40,465 bases of DNA from Acidobacteriota bacterium (GTDB taxonomy: Bacteria > Acidobacteriota > Terriglobia > 20CM-2-55-15). The stretch's first letter is position 1; every line of letters begins with the position of its first letter. A program made the position numbers and the translations under genes. The stretch lies in assembly GCA_023265365.1 (NCBI GenBank), contig JAHFTY010000010.1, positions 4,885-45,349 of the forward strand, written 5' to 3'. This document shows positions 1-8,077 of this stretch, one piece after another. The notes beneath the pieces are model-generated. The model saw nothing but the letters and a program-made list of their open reading frames with translations, was not told the origin of the DNA and did not search any database.

Positions 1-1
1 G

Positions 2-463
2 ACGTCGCCGATCACGGATCTCCAGGTGGTCCTCGGCAAGTTCTTTGCCGCGGTTTCGTTCTTCGCGATTCTGCTGTCCTCGACTCTGTTGCCGATGGCG
101 GTGCTCTACATTTACGGCACTCCGGCGTCGGGTCCGATCGCGAGCGCGTACCTGGGCATTCTGTTGTACGGACTGTCGTTGCTGGCGATCGGTCTGTTCA
201 TTTCCACGCTGACGGAGAACCAGATCATTTCGGCAGTCCTGAGTTTCGGAACGATCATGGTGCTCTGGCTCGTCGACGTCGTGGCCCAGCGGTCGGAAGA
301 GCCGGCCAAGGGAATCCTGACCTATCTTTCGATACTTTCACATCTCGATGACTTCATGAAGGGCGTGCTCTCGACGTCGCATGTGATCTTCTACCTGTCC
401 CTGATCGTTCTGGCGCTGTTCCTGACATACCGGTCCATCGATTCGCTGCGGTGGAGAGGATAA
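2..463 (+). CDS. ABC-2 type transporter permease, GldF-like (5' partial)
   Basis: The reading frame is open from the first bases of the window, so the true start lies upstream; the ORF-track start at 26 is only an internal GTG. About 153 residues remain, beginning TSPITDLQVVLGKFF, a stretch typical of the cytoplasmic loop of GldF/ABC-2 permeases ('LLLTSPIS...vlGKf'). At least four hydrophobic segments follow (FFAILLSSTLLPMAVLYIY, AYLGILLYGLSLLAIGLFIS, ISAVLSFGTIMVLWLVDV and HVIFYLSLIVLALFLTY). The protein ends six residues after the last segment, as these permeases do. It should form the membrane channel of an exporter whose ATPase lies upstream, outside the window. The next gene starts 3 bases after the stop codon and encodes the auxiliary subunit usually found beside such permeases. 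The transported substrate cannot be read from the sequence. Confidence 0.82.
   Translation, partial: TSPITDLQVVLGKFFAAVSFFAILLSSTLLPMAVLYIYGTPASGPIASAYLGILLYGLSLLAIGLFISTLTENQIISAVLSFGTIMVLWLVDVVAQRSEEPAKGILTYLSILSHLDDFMKGVLSTSHVIFYLSLIVLALFLTYRSIDSLRWRG
453..459 (+). promoter_or_regulatory. Shine-Dalgarno GGAGAGG deciding the GldG-like start
   Basis: GGAGAGG lies inside the last codons of the permease gene, six bases before the ATG at 466. It supports 466 over the GTG at 451 used by the ORF track. Confidence 0.7.
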
Positions 464-465
464 CG

Positions 466-2031
466 ATGAAAGAACAACTCAAGAAAGCAGACCTGCTCGG
501 ACTGATCATCATCGCCGCTTCCACGATCGCACTCCGGACAACGGGCGTGAAACCGCTTTACCTCTACATCGCCATCGGCCTGGGCGCGGCTCTGGTTGTG
601 TCTTCCCTGGCCGTGAAGCAGCAGGAGATTTGCGCGGGGCTCGGACGGCGTTCGACGCGGTTTGGAATCAATTCGGCGACATCGGTCATTCTGATTGTCG
701 GCGTTCTCGCGATGGTGAATTACCTCGGAGCGCAGCATCAGAAACGCGTCGACATGACGACCGAGAAGATCTACAGCCTTTCGGACGAGTCTTCGAAAGT
801 GGCCGACCAGGTGAAGCAGAATCTGCACATCAAGGCGTTCTATCCCGGCGGCGAGTATCCGCCGGTGAAAGACCTGCTCAATCTCTTTCACAATCGAAAT
901 CAGAAGATCACCTTCGAATGGATCGATCCGGATAAGCAGCCCGAAGCCGCCAAACAGGCCCAGGTGACCGCGTACGGCGAGTTCCAGAATCCGATGTCGG
1001 GAGAGTCCTTCCGATACGGCACGCTGATCCTGCAGATGGGTGACAAAACCGAGCGGATCGAAAAGCAAAGCGAGCCGCTGCGTGAAGAAGACATCACGAA
1101 CAACCTGACCAAAATCGTGAAAGGCGAGAAAAAGACGGTTTACTTCGTCGACGGTCACGGTGAAAAGAAGATCGACGACAACGAACGCGGAGGATACAGC
1201 CAGGCCAAAAGCGGCCTGGAACGCGAAAGTTATGTCGTGAAGAGCGTCAACCTCGCGAGCGAAAACAAGGTTCCGGACGATGCAACCATTCTCGTTCTCG
1301 CCGGTCCGGCGGCCGAGCTGTTTCCGAATGAGGTCGAGATGATCGAGAACTACTTGAAGGGCGGCGGCAACGTCATGATGCTTCTCGATCCGCCTCCGGC
1401 AACCGGCCTCAAGGACTTTCTGCACCGGTGGGGGGTCGATCCCGGAGACAACCTCGTCGTCGATGCCAGCGGCGTCGGCCGGGCGTTTGGAATGAGCGCC
1501 GGCGTCCCGCTGGTGACGTCCTACCCTCAGCACGCCATTACCGCACCGATGCGGGTCATGACGTTCTTTCCGCTGGTCCGCTCGATCACTCCGGTGTCGC
1601 CGGCTCCCGAGGGCGTCACGGTCGACAAACTGCTCGAAACCAACGAACGGAGCTGGGGTGAGACCGACACCAAGGGGTCGCAGGCCCGGTTCGACGACGG
1701 GAAAGACGTGAAGGGGCCGGTCACGATCGCGGCCGCCATCTCCAGGGATGCCGCGGACAAGAAGAAAGCGCGGCTCGTCGTCTTTGGAGATTCCGACTTC
1801 GCTTCGAACGTTTATTTCGGCCAGGCCGGTAACGGCAATCTGTTTTCGAATACGGTGAACTGGCTCGCGCGGGACGAAAACTTTATTTCGATCAAACCCA
1901 AGAGCCCGGACGATCGACGGCTCGAGCTGACAGAAGCCCAGGGACGGCTGGTGAACTACGCATTCGTACTGCTGCTTCCAGCCGGAATTCTGATCGCCGG
2001 CATTTCCGTTTGGATGAGACGCCGGAAATAG
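466..2031 (+). CDS. GldG-like ABC transporter auxiliary protein
   Basis: A 521-residue protein counted from the ATG at 466, which has a good Shine-Dalgarno. Two or three N-terminal membrane segments occur (LLGLIIIAASTIAL, LYIAIGLGAALVVSSLAV and SVILIVGVLAMVNYL). They are followed by a large extracytoplasmic region containing the family signature around residues 95-110 (TTEKIYSLSDESSKV). A Rossmann-like section follows (TVYFVDGHGEKK, ILVLAGPAAELFPNEVEMIENYLKGGG). A single C-terminal membrane helix ends in the basic tail MRRRK. This order matches the GldG / ABC_transp_aux family, which works with GldF-type permeases in gliding or polymer export; the cargo here is unknown. The gene sits between the permease and a DUF4340 gene, the standard operon order. 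The downstream gene starts 2 bases after the stop. Confidence 0.85.
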   Translation: MKEQLKKADLLGLIIIAASTIALRTTGVKPLYLYIAIGLGAALVVSSLAVKQQEICAGLGRRSTRFGINSATSVILIVGVLAMVNYLGAQHQKRVDMTTEKIYSLSDESSKVADQVKQNLHIKAFYPGGEYPPVKDLLNLFHNRNQKITFEWIDPDKQPEAAKQAQVTAYGEFQNPMSGESFRYGTLILQMGDKTERIEKQSEPLREEDITNNLTKIVKGEKKTVYFVDGHGEKKIDDNERGGYSQAKSGLERESYVVKSVNLASENKVPDDATILVLAGPAAELFPNEVEMIENYLKGGGNVMMLLDPPPATGLKDFLHRWGVDPGDNLVVDASGVGRAFGMSAGVPLVTSYPQHAITAPMRVMTFFPLVRSITPVSPAPEGVTVDKLLETNERSWGETDTKGSQARFDDGKDVKGPVTIAAAISRDAADKKKARLVVFGDSDFASNVYFGQAGNGNLFSNTVNWLARDENFISIKPKSPDDRRLELTEAQGRLVNYAFVLLLPAGILIAGISVWMRRRK

Positions 2032-2033
2032 GT

Positions 2034-3350
2034 ATGAAGTTCAAGGGCACACTTGCATTGCTTGCCGTATTTCTCGTCCTTGGCGGCTACATGTACTTCG
2101 CCGAATACAAAGGCAAGGACGCGAAGGAAGAGGACACCAAAAAGAAGGCGATCAACGTCGATGCCGGGGACATCGCCGAAATCAGCCTCATAACTCCGGA
2201 TCGCACGATCACCGGCGTGAAAAAGGGTGAGAAGCAATGGGAGGTCGCGAATCCCCAGGGCATCGATCCCGATCAGGACGAATGGGAACTTCTGGCCACC
2301 AACGTTCCACGCATCGAACGCGAAGACACGGTCACGACCGATGGCGCCAATCTTGCCCAGTTCGGATTGAAGGATCCGGGTTTGAAAGTCATCGCGAAGA
2401 CGAAGGACGGCAAAACGATCGAACTGCTCTTCGGCGACGAGAATCCACGAAAGATCTACAACTACGCGAAATTCAGCAACAGCAACGACGTCTTCCTCTC
2501 GCCCAGCTCCTGGAGCCGCATTTTCAAGAAGACGCTGACCGACCTTCGCAACAAGAAGGTCCTCGAACTCGAAGCGGACGACGTCGATATGGTCACGATC
2601 GCTGAGGGAACGAAGGAAACACTGTTTCAGAAGAACGGGACCGACTGGTTGATCAAGAAGCCCGTGGACGCCAAAGCCGACGCAAGCGAAATGACCACAT
2701 TCCTCAGCTCGATTCGTTTCGCCCGCGCCACCGATTTTTCGGACGCCGCCCTGGACAAGCCCGAGATCCGGATCACGCTTCACGATGGGAAGGCGAACGC
2801 CAACCGGGAGTTGTTGATCGCCAAAGCGCCCGAAGCCGACAAGTACTACGCGAAGGACTCATCGCGTCCCGCCACAATGATCATCGACAAGGACCTTGCC
2901 GAGAAGTCCAAAAGGCCCGTCATTGACTGGCGCGACAAGTCGATTGCCCAGATCGACCGCGACAAGACCGATCAGATCGAGATTGTCCGGGGTTCCGATA
3001 CCCTGGTCATCAAAAAGGACGGCAGCGACTGGAAGTCCGCAGACGGAAAAAAGCTGCAATGGGACAAGGTTTCAGGAATGCTGAACACGCTTGAGTTCGA
3101 CAAGGCGAAGGACATCATCGATGTTCCAAAGCCGGCGCGGGCTTACGGACTCGACAAGCCGAAAATGGAAGTCGTCTTCAGGCAGGGCGGCAAGGAGGCG
3201 TTGCGTCTGGCTTTTGGATCAGACAGCAAGACTCCGGAAGGTGTTTATATCGGGACCTCCGCTTCATCCGCCGTCAAGGTCGTATCCAAGGACGTGTACG
3301 ACAAGTTCAACGTCAAGGCCGAGGAGCTTGTGGAGAGTGCCGGAAAATGA
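2034..3350 (+). CDS. DUF4340 domain-containing protein
   Basis: 438 residues from the ATG at 2034; the TTG at 2010 in the ORF track would read back into the upstream gene and lacks a ribosome site. A single N-terminal membrane anchor (LALLAVFLVLGGYMYF) precedes a lysine- and aspartate-rich extracytoplasmic region. That region carries repeated modules of the type 'W..K.P...D...........L' and 'YGLDKPKMEVVFRQGGK', including GLKDPGLKVIAKTKDGK near residue 115 and AYGLDKPKMEVVF near residue 370. Duplicated modules of this kind are typical of DUF4340 proteins. These are regularly encoded directly after GldG-like genes and are thought to be periplasmic parts of the same transporter; no enzymatic role is known. 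The 2-bp spacing to the GldG-like gene argues for one transcript. Confidence 0.82.
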   Translation: MKFKGTLALLAVFLVLGGYMYFAEYKGKDAKEEDTKKKAINVDAGDIAEISLITPDRTITGVKKGEKQWEVANPQGIDPDQDEWELLATNVPRIEREDTVTTDGANLAQFGLKDPGLKVIAKTKDGKTIELLFGDENPRKIYNYAKFSNSNDVFLSPSSWSRIFKKTLTDLRNKKVLELEADDVDMVTIAEGTKETLFQKNGTDWLIKKPVDAKADASEMTTFLSSIRFARATDFSDAALDKPEIRITLHDGKANANRELLIAKAPEADKYYAKDSSRPATMIIDKDLAEKSKRPVIDWRDKSIAQIDRDKTDQIEIVRGSDTLVIKKDGSDWKSADGKKLQWDKVSGMLNTLEFDKAKDIIDVPKPARAYGLDKPKMEVVFRQGGKEALRLAFGSDSKTPEGVYIGTSASSAVKVVSKDVYDKFNVKAEELVESAGK

Positions 3351-3576
3351 AGCGACCCTCTCAGAACTGATCGGTTCAATCCTTCGCGGCAGCATCGGGA
3401 CCGTGCGCTCCAATAAGGTGGCTGCCGCTTTCGCTGCCGTCGCTCTGGCCGGCACGACCCTGATCGCCTTCAACAGTCAATATGACGAGCGTCCACGGTA
3501 CAGCCAGGCCGCTCTCCCCGAAATTAACGAATTGTTCAGGATATTCATCGCCGACTGTGGTACCAAATCCCTGTAG
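3337..3576 (+). CDS. Possible small single-TM protein (uncertain)
   Basis: This is the only candidate gene in the roughly 300-bp stretch between the DUF4340 gene and the sigma-factor gene. A GTG at 3337 opens a 79-residue frame that overlaps the DUF4340 stop by 14 bases and has GAGGAG about ten bases upstream. The product would have an acidic N-terminus, a hydrophobic stretch (NKVAAAFAAVALAGTTLIAF) and a soluble tail rich in polar residues. I recognise no family. The ORF-track version starting at 3091 reads the wrong frame of DUF4340 for most of its length and is not credible as such. It could be a genuine small membrane protein at the end of the transporter operon, or just an open frame. Confidence 0.3.
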   Translation: MPENEATLSELIGSILRGSIGTVRSNKVAAAFAAVALAGTTLIAFNSQYDERPRYSQAALPEINELFRIFIADCGTKSL

Positions 3577-3649
3577 CCGCCGGCGGGAATCGGCCGCCAC
3601 CACAATTCGTGACCTGTAACCCCAAACGAGAGATCGGCGTATTGAGACT

Positions 3650-4177
3650 ATGAAATTTGATCGCGAACTGATTGTTCGCGCGCAGGGTGGGGACGGCACA
3701 GCCCAGGAGAGCATCGTCAAGCAGTTTTCGCCGATGGTTTTCAGGCTGATCAGCCGGTTCTTCAGGTCGAGAGAGGACGTGGAGGACCTGGCCCAGGACG
3801 TTTTCCTGAAGGTCTTTGCGCGTATCGATCAGGTGCGGCCGGACGAGAACTTTTCCGGTTGGCTGGCCCGAGTGGCGGTAAATACATGTTATGACGAGTT
3901 GCGGAAAAACCGGCGGCGCAAATTGGCCATGGAAACGTACGGGCCTGAGGCCTTTCGGGAAGCCTCCGTGGCGCCACCGGAAGTGGACTCTTACGGAAAA
4001 GCACGAGCGGCTTTGGAGAGTCTTGATCCAAAGCTTCGAATCCCGTTGATTCTGAAGGAAATAGAAGAGCAGTCCGTCGAGCAGATCGCACGGACCATGG
4101 GGTTGACCCAGACTAATGTGAAAGTCCGGCTGTTTCGGGCCAGAAAGAAACTGGCGGCCATTCTGGGTCAACGCTGA
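3650..4177 (+). CDS. ECF-family RNA polymerase sigma factor
   Basis: A 175-residue sigma factor with region 2 (FSPMVFRLISRFFRSREDVEDLAQDVFLKVF, residues about 26-60) and region 4 (LDPKLRIPLILKEIEEQSVEQIARTMGLTQTNVKVRLFRARKKL, about 125-170). The loop between them is short, and regions 1 and 3 are absent, which defines the extracytoplasmic-function class. The core-binding motif DVEDLAQDVF and the helix-turn-helix are intact. No strong ribosome site precedes the ATG. The next gene, 15 bases downstream, encodes a one-TM protein suited to be its anti-sigma factor, and a Spy-like periplasmic protein follows. The set therefore probably responds to an envelope signal. Its target promoters cannot be defined from one window. 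Confidence 0.93.
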   Translation: MKFDRELIVRAQGGDGTAQESIVKQFSPMVFRLISRFFRSREDVEDLAQDVFLKVFARIDQVRPDENFSGWLARVAVNTCYDELRKNRRRKLAMETYGPEAFREASVAPPEVDSYGKARAALESLDPKLRIPLILKEIEEQSVEQIARTMGLTQTNVKVRLFRARKKLAAILGQR

Positions 4178-4192
4178 GGGGGAACAGGAAAG

Positions 4193-4543
4193 ATGGATAC
4201 AAAACTTAAAGAATTCTTCGACGAAGAAAAAAAACGAGTCTTTACCCCCGATCCACATTTCCACACGCGCGTGATGGCCAGGGTGCGTGAGGCGCGGGCA
4301 GCCGACTACACCATCTGGGACGCCGTTCCGAGTTCCAGCCGTCCCGTGTTTGGACTGGCTCTTGTCCTCATGCTTGCTTTCCTGGCGGTTCAGTTATTCA
4401 TTCCTCAAATCCCCGAGCGCGGGTTTCTCGACGCGCTGCTTGAGGCGGAACAGGGGCCGTCGGACGCGATGTTGTCTTCGGTGGCGGACATGCCGGACCA
4501 GGAGTTTGTCAATCAACTGCTGGGGTTTGAGGAGCAGAAATGA
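4193..4543 (+). CDS. Putative one-TM anti-sigma factor without a zinc motif
   Basis: A 116-residue protein with an acidic and basic cytoplasmic N-terminus (about residues 1-60), one membrane helix (FGLALVLMLAFLAVQLFI) and a short periplasmic tail. AGGAAAG sits just before the ATG. The position directly after an ECF sigma gene and the single-TM topology suggest that it holds the sigma factor at the membrane. It lacks the H-x3-C-x2-C zinc signature common in such proteins, so it would be a non-zinc anti-sigma factor. The stop codon overlaps the next start as ATGA, indicating translational coupling. The role is inferred from position, since I see no recognised domain. Confidence 0.6.
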   Translation: MDTKLKEFFDEEKKRVFTPDPHFHTRVMARVREARAADYTIWDAVPSSSRPVFGLALVLMLAFLAVQLFIPQIPERGFLDALLEAEQGPSDAMLSSVADMPDQEFVNQLLGFEEQK

Positions 4544-5037
4544 TCGCGCGATCGGCGTTGGGAAAGATCCTCGTCTTCTCCGTCTTCTTTATCGGGATCG
4601 GCACCGGCGCGCTGCTGGACACGGCCTACCGGACCCGCGTCAGCAGGGCGGGCAACGACGGCGACCGCCGCGGCGGCGAACACGGGTTGAGCCCGCAGGA
4701 ACGCGCCAAACGCGACCTGGACCGTATGGGCCAGTATCTCGGGCTCGATCAGAACCAGAAGGAACAGATCGCGAAAATCCAGGATGAAACGCGTGGGGAA
4801 TTCCGGGCCCTGCGTGAAAAGACGGATCCCGAATTCAAAGCACTGCGCGAGAAAGTGGATCCACAGTTCAAGGCCATCGAAGAACGATCCCGCGCCCGAA
4901 TCGGCGCCATCTTAAACGCAGAACAGCGGCGCAAATGGGAAGAAGTGCGGGCGCAGCGCCAGAACAATGGGCGTGGCCGGCCGGGGCCGCGGTCTGGCGA
5001 TCGCACGGACAAGTCGAATCGACCGGATAAGCAATAA
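4540..5037 (+). CDS. Spy/CpxP-like periplasmic protein with internal repeats
   Basis: A 165-residue protein with an N-terminal hydrophobic segment (ILVFSVFFIGIGTGALLDTAY) that acts as a signal or anchor. A highly charged helical domain follows, with two LTxxQ-like motifs (LGLDQNQKEQI near residue 67 and ILNAEQRRKW near residue 125). Between them an 11-residue unit is repeated about three times (FRALREKTDPE, FKALREKVDPQ, FKAIEER). A basic, disordered tail rich in Gly, Arg and Asp ends the protein. The pattern fits the Spy/CpxP/ZraP family of periplasmic chaperones and stress sensors. The start codon overlaps the preceding stop (ATGA), with GAGGAG five bases upstream. It may feed an envelope signal to the upstream sigma/anti-sigma pair; this is inferred from context. 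Confidence 0.72.
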   Translation: MIARSALGKILVFSVFFIGIGTGALLDTAYRTRVSRAGNDGDRRGGEHGLSPQERAKRDLDRMGQYLGLDQNQKEQIAKIQDETRGEFRALREKTDPEFKALREKVDPQFKAIEERSRARIGAILNAEQRRKWEEVRAQRQNNGRGRPGPRSGDRTDKSNRPDKQ

Positions 5038-5049
5038 ATATTTTTATTG
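5032..5049. other. AT-rich perfect hairpin at the end of the Spy-like gene
   Basis: CAATAAA and TTTATTG form a 7-bp perfect stem around a TATT loop, overlapping the stop codon at 5035-5037. It stands out because the flanks are GC-rich. It could be a weak attenuator or mRNA-stability element before the receptor gene; it has no T-run of terminator type. Confidence 0.4.
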
Positions 5050-5078
5050 AACAGGCTGGGCCGCGACCGGCTCCAGAT

Positions 5079-5083
5079 GGAGG
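5079..5083 (+). promoter_or_regulatory. Shine-Dalgarno GGAGG deciding the receptor start
   Basis: GGAGG followed by ATTTAC and then GTG (5090). The second receptor gene shows almost the same arrangement (GGAGG, TTTAC, ATG), which favours the GTG at 5090 over the in-frame ATG at 5096. Confidence 0.6.
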
Positions 5084-5089
5084 ATTTAC

Positions 5090-8002
5090 GTGCACATGCG
5101 GAAGCTCTTAATAGCGGCCATGATCCTGCTGACCGCGACGATCGGCTTTGCCCAATCGGCAAAGGTTCGGGGCAAAGTTTTGGACAGTTCAGGCCTGATC
5201 ATGCCCGGCGCAACAGTGAAGCTGTTGCAGGGCGACAAGATCGTCAAAGAAGGCGCCACGACCGCCACCGGCGACTTCGACCTTGCCGTGAATCCGGGAG
5301 ATTACCGGCTGGAAGTCTCGGCCCCCGATTTTGCGACCAGTACTCAACCGGTCAAGGCCGCTGCCAATCCGGCTCCCATCAACGTGAAGCTGACCCTCGC
5401 TGTTCTTGCGACGAATGTGGACGTGACCGAAAACAGCAACGCCGTCAGTATCGATGCCGACTCGAGCCTGTCGACAACGACGCTGGCCGGAGACTCCATC
5501 GCGGAACTGCCGGACGATGAAACCGAACTGGCGGCTTACCTGCAACAGATCGCCGGATCGCGCGGCGGCGCCGAGTCGGGCGGTGGGAATGGCGGTTTCG
5601 TCATCGACGGGTTCAGCGGCGGACGTCTGCCTCCGAAAGACCAGATTCAGGAAATCCGGATCAACAACAATCCCTACAGCACCGAATTCAGCGGCCTGGG
5701 CTTTGGCCGCGTCGAGATCATCACGCGCGCCGGGACGGGAAACTTCAACGGCAACATGCAGTTCAACTTCAGAGATGAATCGCTGAACGCGAACAACCCG
5801 TTCTCCACCGAGAAGCGGCCACCGTATCAGACCCGCAATTTCAATACGAACTACGGCGGCCCGATCATCAAGAACAAGCTCACCATGAACTTCCGCGCCA
5901 ACAACAACGAGCAGGACAACAGCGGTGTCATTCGAGCCCTGGTGCCGGCCAGCATCAGCCCGACCGGATCGTTCAATCAGTCGTGGGTCAATCCCAGCGT
6001 CAATCGCGGCGCCAACGTTCGCGGTCAGTACGCGATCACGAAAAACCAGGTGCTGAACTTCAACTATTCCTATGGTTCGAACAAACGCACCAATCAGGGA
6101 CTCAGCGAATTCACGCTTCCTTCGCGCGCGTCCGACAGCAAGAGCTCGAACTATGAGATCCAGATTCGCGAGACCGCGATCATGAGCACGTCGCTCGTCC
6201 ACGAAATGCGTTTTGAAGTGGGTCGCGACAAGAGCAACCAGACGCCCCGGACCGCGGGAATCACGATCAATGTTCTGGACGCGTTCAATGGCGGCGGCGG
6301 CCAGAACCGGAACAGCAGCAATAACCGGAACCTGGAATTCGGAAACCTTCTGCTGTATTCGAAGGCGAAGTGGACGTCGAAGGCCGGCATGCAGATCAGC
6401 CGGGTGAAGAACCACAGCGAGTCCTACAACAACTACACCGGCACGTATTCCTTCTCGAACCTGGCAGACTACCTCGCTGGAAAGCCTCTCCAGTTCACGC
6501 AGACAACTGGAAATCCGATTCTGGATTCGAGACAGACGGAATTCGGTGTCTTCTGGCAAAACGACTGGAAAATCACTCCTAAATTCAGCTTTTCCGGCGG
6601 CGTGCGTTACGAATCCCAGACGAATCTGAAGGACTTCAACAATATCGATCCGAGGATCGGTTTCGCGTTCGGACTGACCAAGACCTCGCTGATCCGCGGC
6701 GGCGCAGGAATTTTTCATCAACGGCTGAATATCAACAACGTTCAACAGTTGATGCGCTTTGACGGCACGCGTCAGCTCCAGATCACCGTTCCGAATCCGT
6801 TCTACGATCCAGCCAGCCCTCCGGCCGGAGCAGCGGCGACTCCCGGCACGATTCGAGTGCGTGCGGAGGATCTGACAGCGCCCTATAACGCAAACACATC
6901 GCTGTCTCTGGAAAAGTCCTGGCCGCACGGATTCGGAACCACGTTCTCGTGGGATACCACGCGGGGTATCCATCTGTTCCGAAGCCGTAACTTGAACGCA
7001 CCCTATCCGGGCACCGCGATCTCGCAGGATCTGCAAGACCGATTGAATTCCCGTGACGCCGCGGTCAAAGCGGCGGCCAGGGAGCAGGTAGACCGGTTGC
7101 GGCCTCTCTACCCCAACGTTGGCAACGTGAATCAGTTGGAGTCGACCGGGAAGTCGCGCTCCAACAATTTCAACATCGGATTCCGCGAGAGCCAGCCAAA
7201 GATCTGGAATCTCCAGATCTTCGGGAGCTACGGACTCGGATACAACAGGAGCGACACGAACGACGCATTCGGCCTTCCGATGAACGGCTACAATCTGGCC
7301 CAGGAATGGTCCCGCTCGCAATTCGACACGCGCCACCGTTTCAATACAGGAATCAACCTTCGATGGCCTTCCGCCATGGGATTGGCTCGAAGCTCAAACA
7401 TGTTCGCGAAGGGCATCGGCAACCTCTGGAACGCCTCGTTCGGAAACATGTTCACGATGCTGAATATCAACGCCAGTTCGGCCCGGCCCTTCAACATCAC
7501 GACCGGCCGCGACAACAACGGAGATACCTCCATCAACGACCGGCCGGATGGATACTCGCGCAACGCCGGCATCGGGCACGACAATTACAACGTCAACCTG
7601 AACTTCAGCAAAACCTACAACCTCAAGCATGAACGCAGCGGTGGCGGCGGATCCGGAAACGGAGTGAATCCCTACCTCGCCTCGTTCGCCGAGCCGCAGC
7701 GCGGCGGCGGGGGCTTTCCAGGTGGATTTCCCGGAGGTGGGGGCGGCGAACAGCGCGGCCCCGGCGGCGGACCGGGTGGCGGCGATCGCGGCGGCCAGAG
7801 GGGCGGTCCCGGTGGCCCCGGTGGCCGAGGTCAGCAACCGAGTCGAGGGCCGACGATGTCCTTCACCGCAAATGTGAACAACCTGCTGAATAACACGCAG
7901 TACGGCAACTTCAGCGGCGTGATGACCTCGCCCTTCTTTGGAAAACCCACGAACGCCCAAAACTGGCGGCAGGTTAACCTCGGATTGCGTTTTAATTTCT
8001 AG
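5090..8002 (+). CDS. Oar-like TonB-dependent receptor family protein with Gly/Arg-rich segment
   Basis: 970 residues. The signal peptide MHMRKLLIAAMILLTATIGFAQS is followed by a carboxypeptidase-regulatory-like (transthyretin-type) domain at about residues 23-110 (KVRGKVLDSSGLIMPGATVKL). Next comes a plug-like region (GFVIDGFSGGRLPPKDQIQEIRINNNPYS, near residue 170) and a long barrel domain with typical Oar motifs such as NYGGPIIKNKLTMNF and FGVFWQNDWKITPKFSFSGGVRYE. The C-terminus LGLRFNF ends in Phe, as outer-membrane barrels do. Around residues 870-915 there is an unusual Gly/Arg/Pro-rich insert, probably a surface loop or linker before the last strands. No canonical TonB box was identified. 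The family imports or binds large substrates; the ligand is unknown. A strong hairpin follows the gene. Confidence 0.87.
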   Translation: MHMRKLLIAAMILLTATIGFAQSAKVRGKVLDSSGLIMPGATVKLLQGDKIVKEGATTATGDFDLAVNPGDYRLEVSAPDFATSTQPVKAAANPAPINVKLTLAVLATNVDVTENSNAVSIDADSSLSTTTLAGDSIAELPDDETELAAYLQQIAGSRGGAESGGGNGGFVIDGFSGGRLPPKDQIQEIRINNNPYSTEFSGLGFGRVEIITRAGTGNFNGNMQFNFRDESLNANNPFSTEKRPPYQTRNFNTNYGGPIIKNKLTMNFRANNNEQDNSGVIRALVPASISPTGSFNQSWVNPSVNRGANVRGQYAITKNQVLNFNYSYGSNKRTNQGLSEFTLPSRASDSKSSNYEIQIRETAIMSTSLVHEMRFEVGRDKSNQTPRTAGITINVLDAFNGGGGQNRNSSNNRNLEFGNLLLYSKAKWTSKAGMQISRVKNHSESYNNYTGTYSFSNLADYLAGKPLQFTQTTGNPILDSRQTEFGVFWQNDWKITPKFSFSGGVRYESQTNLKDFNNIDPRIGFAFGLTKTSLIRGGAGIFHQRLNINNVQQLMRFDGTRQLQITVPNPFYDPASPPAGAAATPGTIRVRAEDLTAPYNANTSLSLEKSWPHGFGTTFSWDTTRGIHLFRSRNLNAPYPGTAISQDLQDRLNSRDAAVKAAAREQVDRLRPLYPNVGNVNQLESTGKSRSNNFNIGFRESQPKIWNLQIFGSYGLGYNRSDTNDAFGLPMNGYNLAQEWSRSQFDTRHRFNTGINLRWPSAMGLARSSNMFAKGIGNLWNASFGNMFTMLNINASSARPFNITTGRDNNGDTSINDRPDGYSRNAGIGHDNYNVNLNFSKTYNLKHERSGGGGSGNGVNPYLASFAEPQRGGGGFPGGFPGGGGGEQRGPGGGPGGGDRGGQRGGPGGPGGRGQQPSRGPTMSFTANVNNLLNNTQYGNFSGVMTSPFFGKPTNAQNWRQVNLGLRFNF

Positions 8003-8024
8003 TAAGCTTCACGCGACCAAAAAA

Positions 8025-8053
8025 GTGGCTGTCTTCCCCCGGAAGGCAGCCAC
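8025..8053 (+). terminator. Strong hairpin terminator after the first Oar-like receptor
   Basis: A 13-bp stem (GTGGCTGTCTTCC pairing with GGAAGGCAGCCAC, one G-U pair) closes on a CCC loop. An A-run precedes it and GTTTCTATGT follows. It would terminate or attenuate transcription between the receptor and the next secreted-protein gene. The A-run also allows weak function on the other strand. Confidence 0.7.
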
Positions 8054-8077
8054 GTTTCTATGTAAGGGGTAGCACCG

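Noticed and set aside
391-1533. 380-residue antisense ORF opposite the GldG-like gene
   Set aside because: The plus frame has the GldG signature and fits the operon; the antisense is unstructured in composition.
5189-7336. Antisense ORF of 715 residues opposite the first Oar-like receptor
   Set aside because: It is a shadow of a strongly supported receptor gene; the translation has no recognisable domain and no ribosome site. Long antisense frames are expected here from codon bias.
7694-7840. Tandem DNA repeat or CRISPR-like array in the GC-rich end of the receptor gene
   Set aside because: The stretch is low-complexity coding sequence for a Gly/Arg-rich segment; there are no equal-length repeats with spacers.
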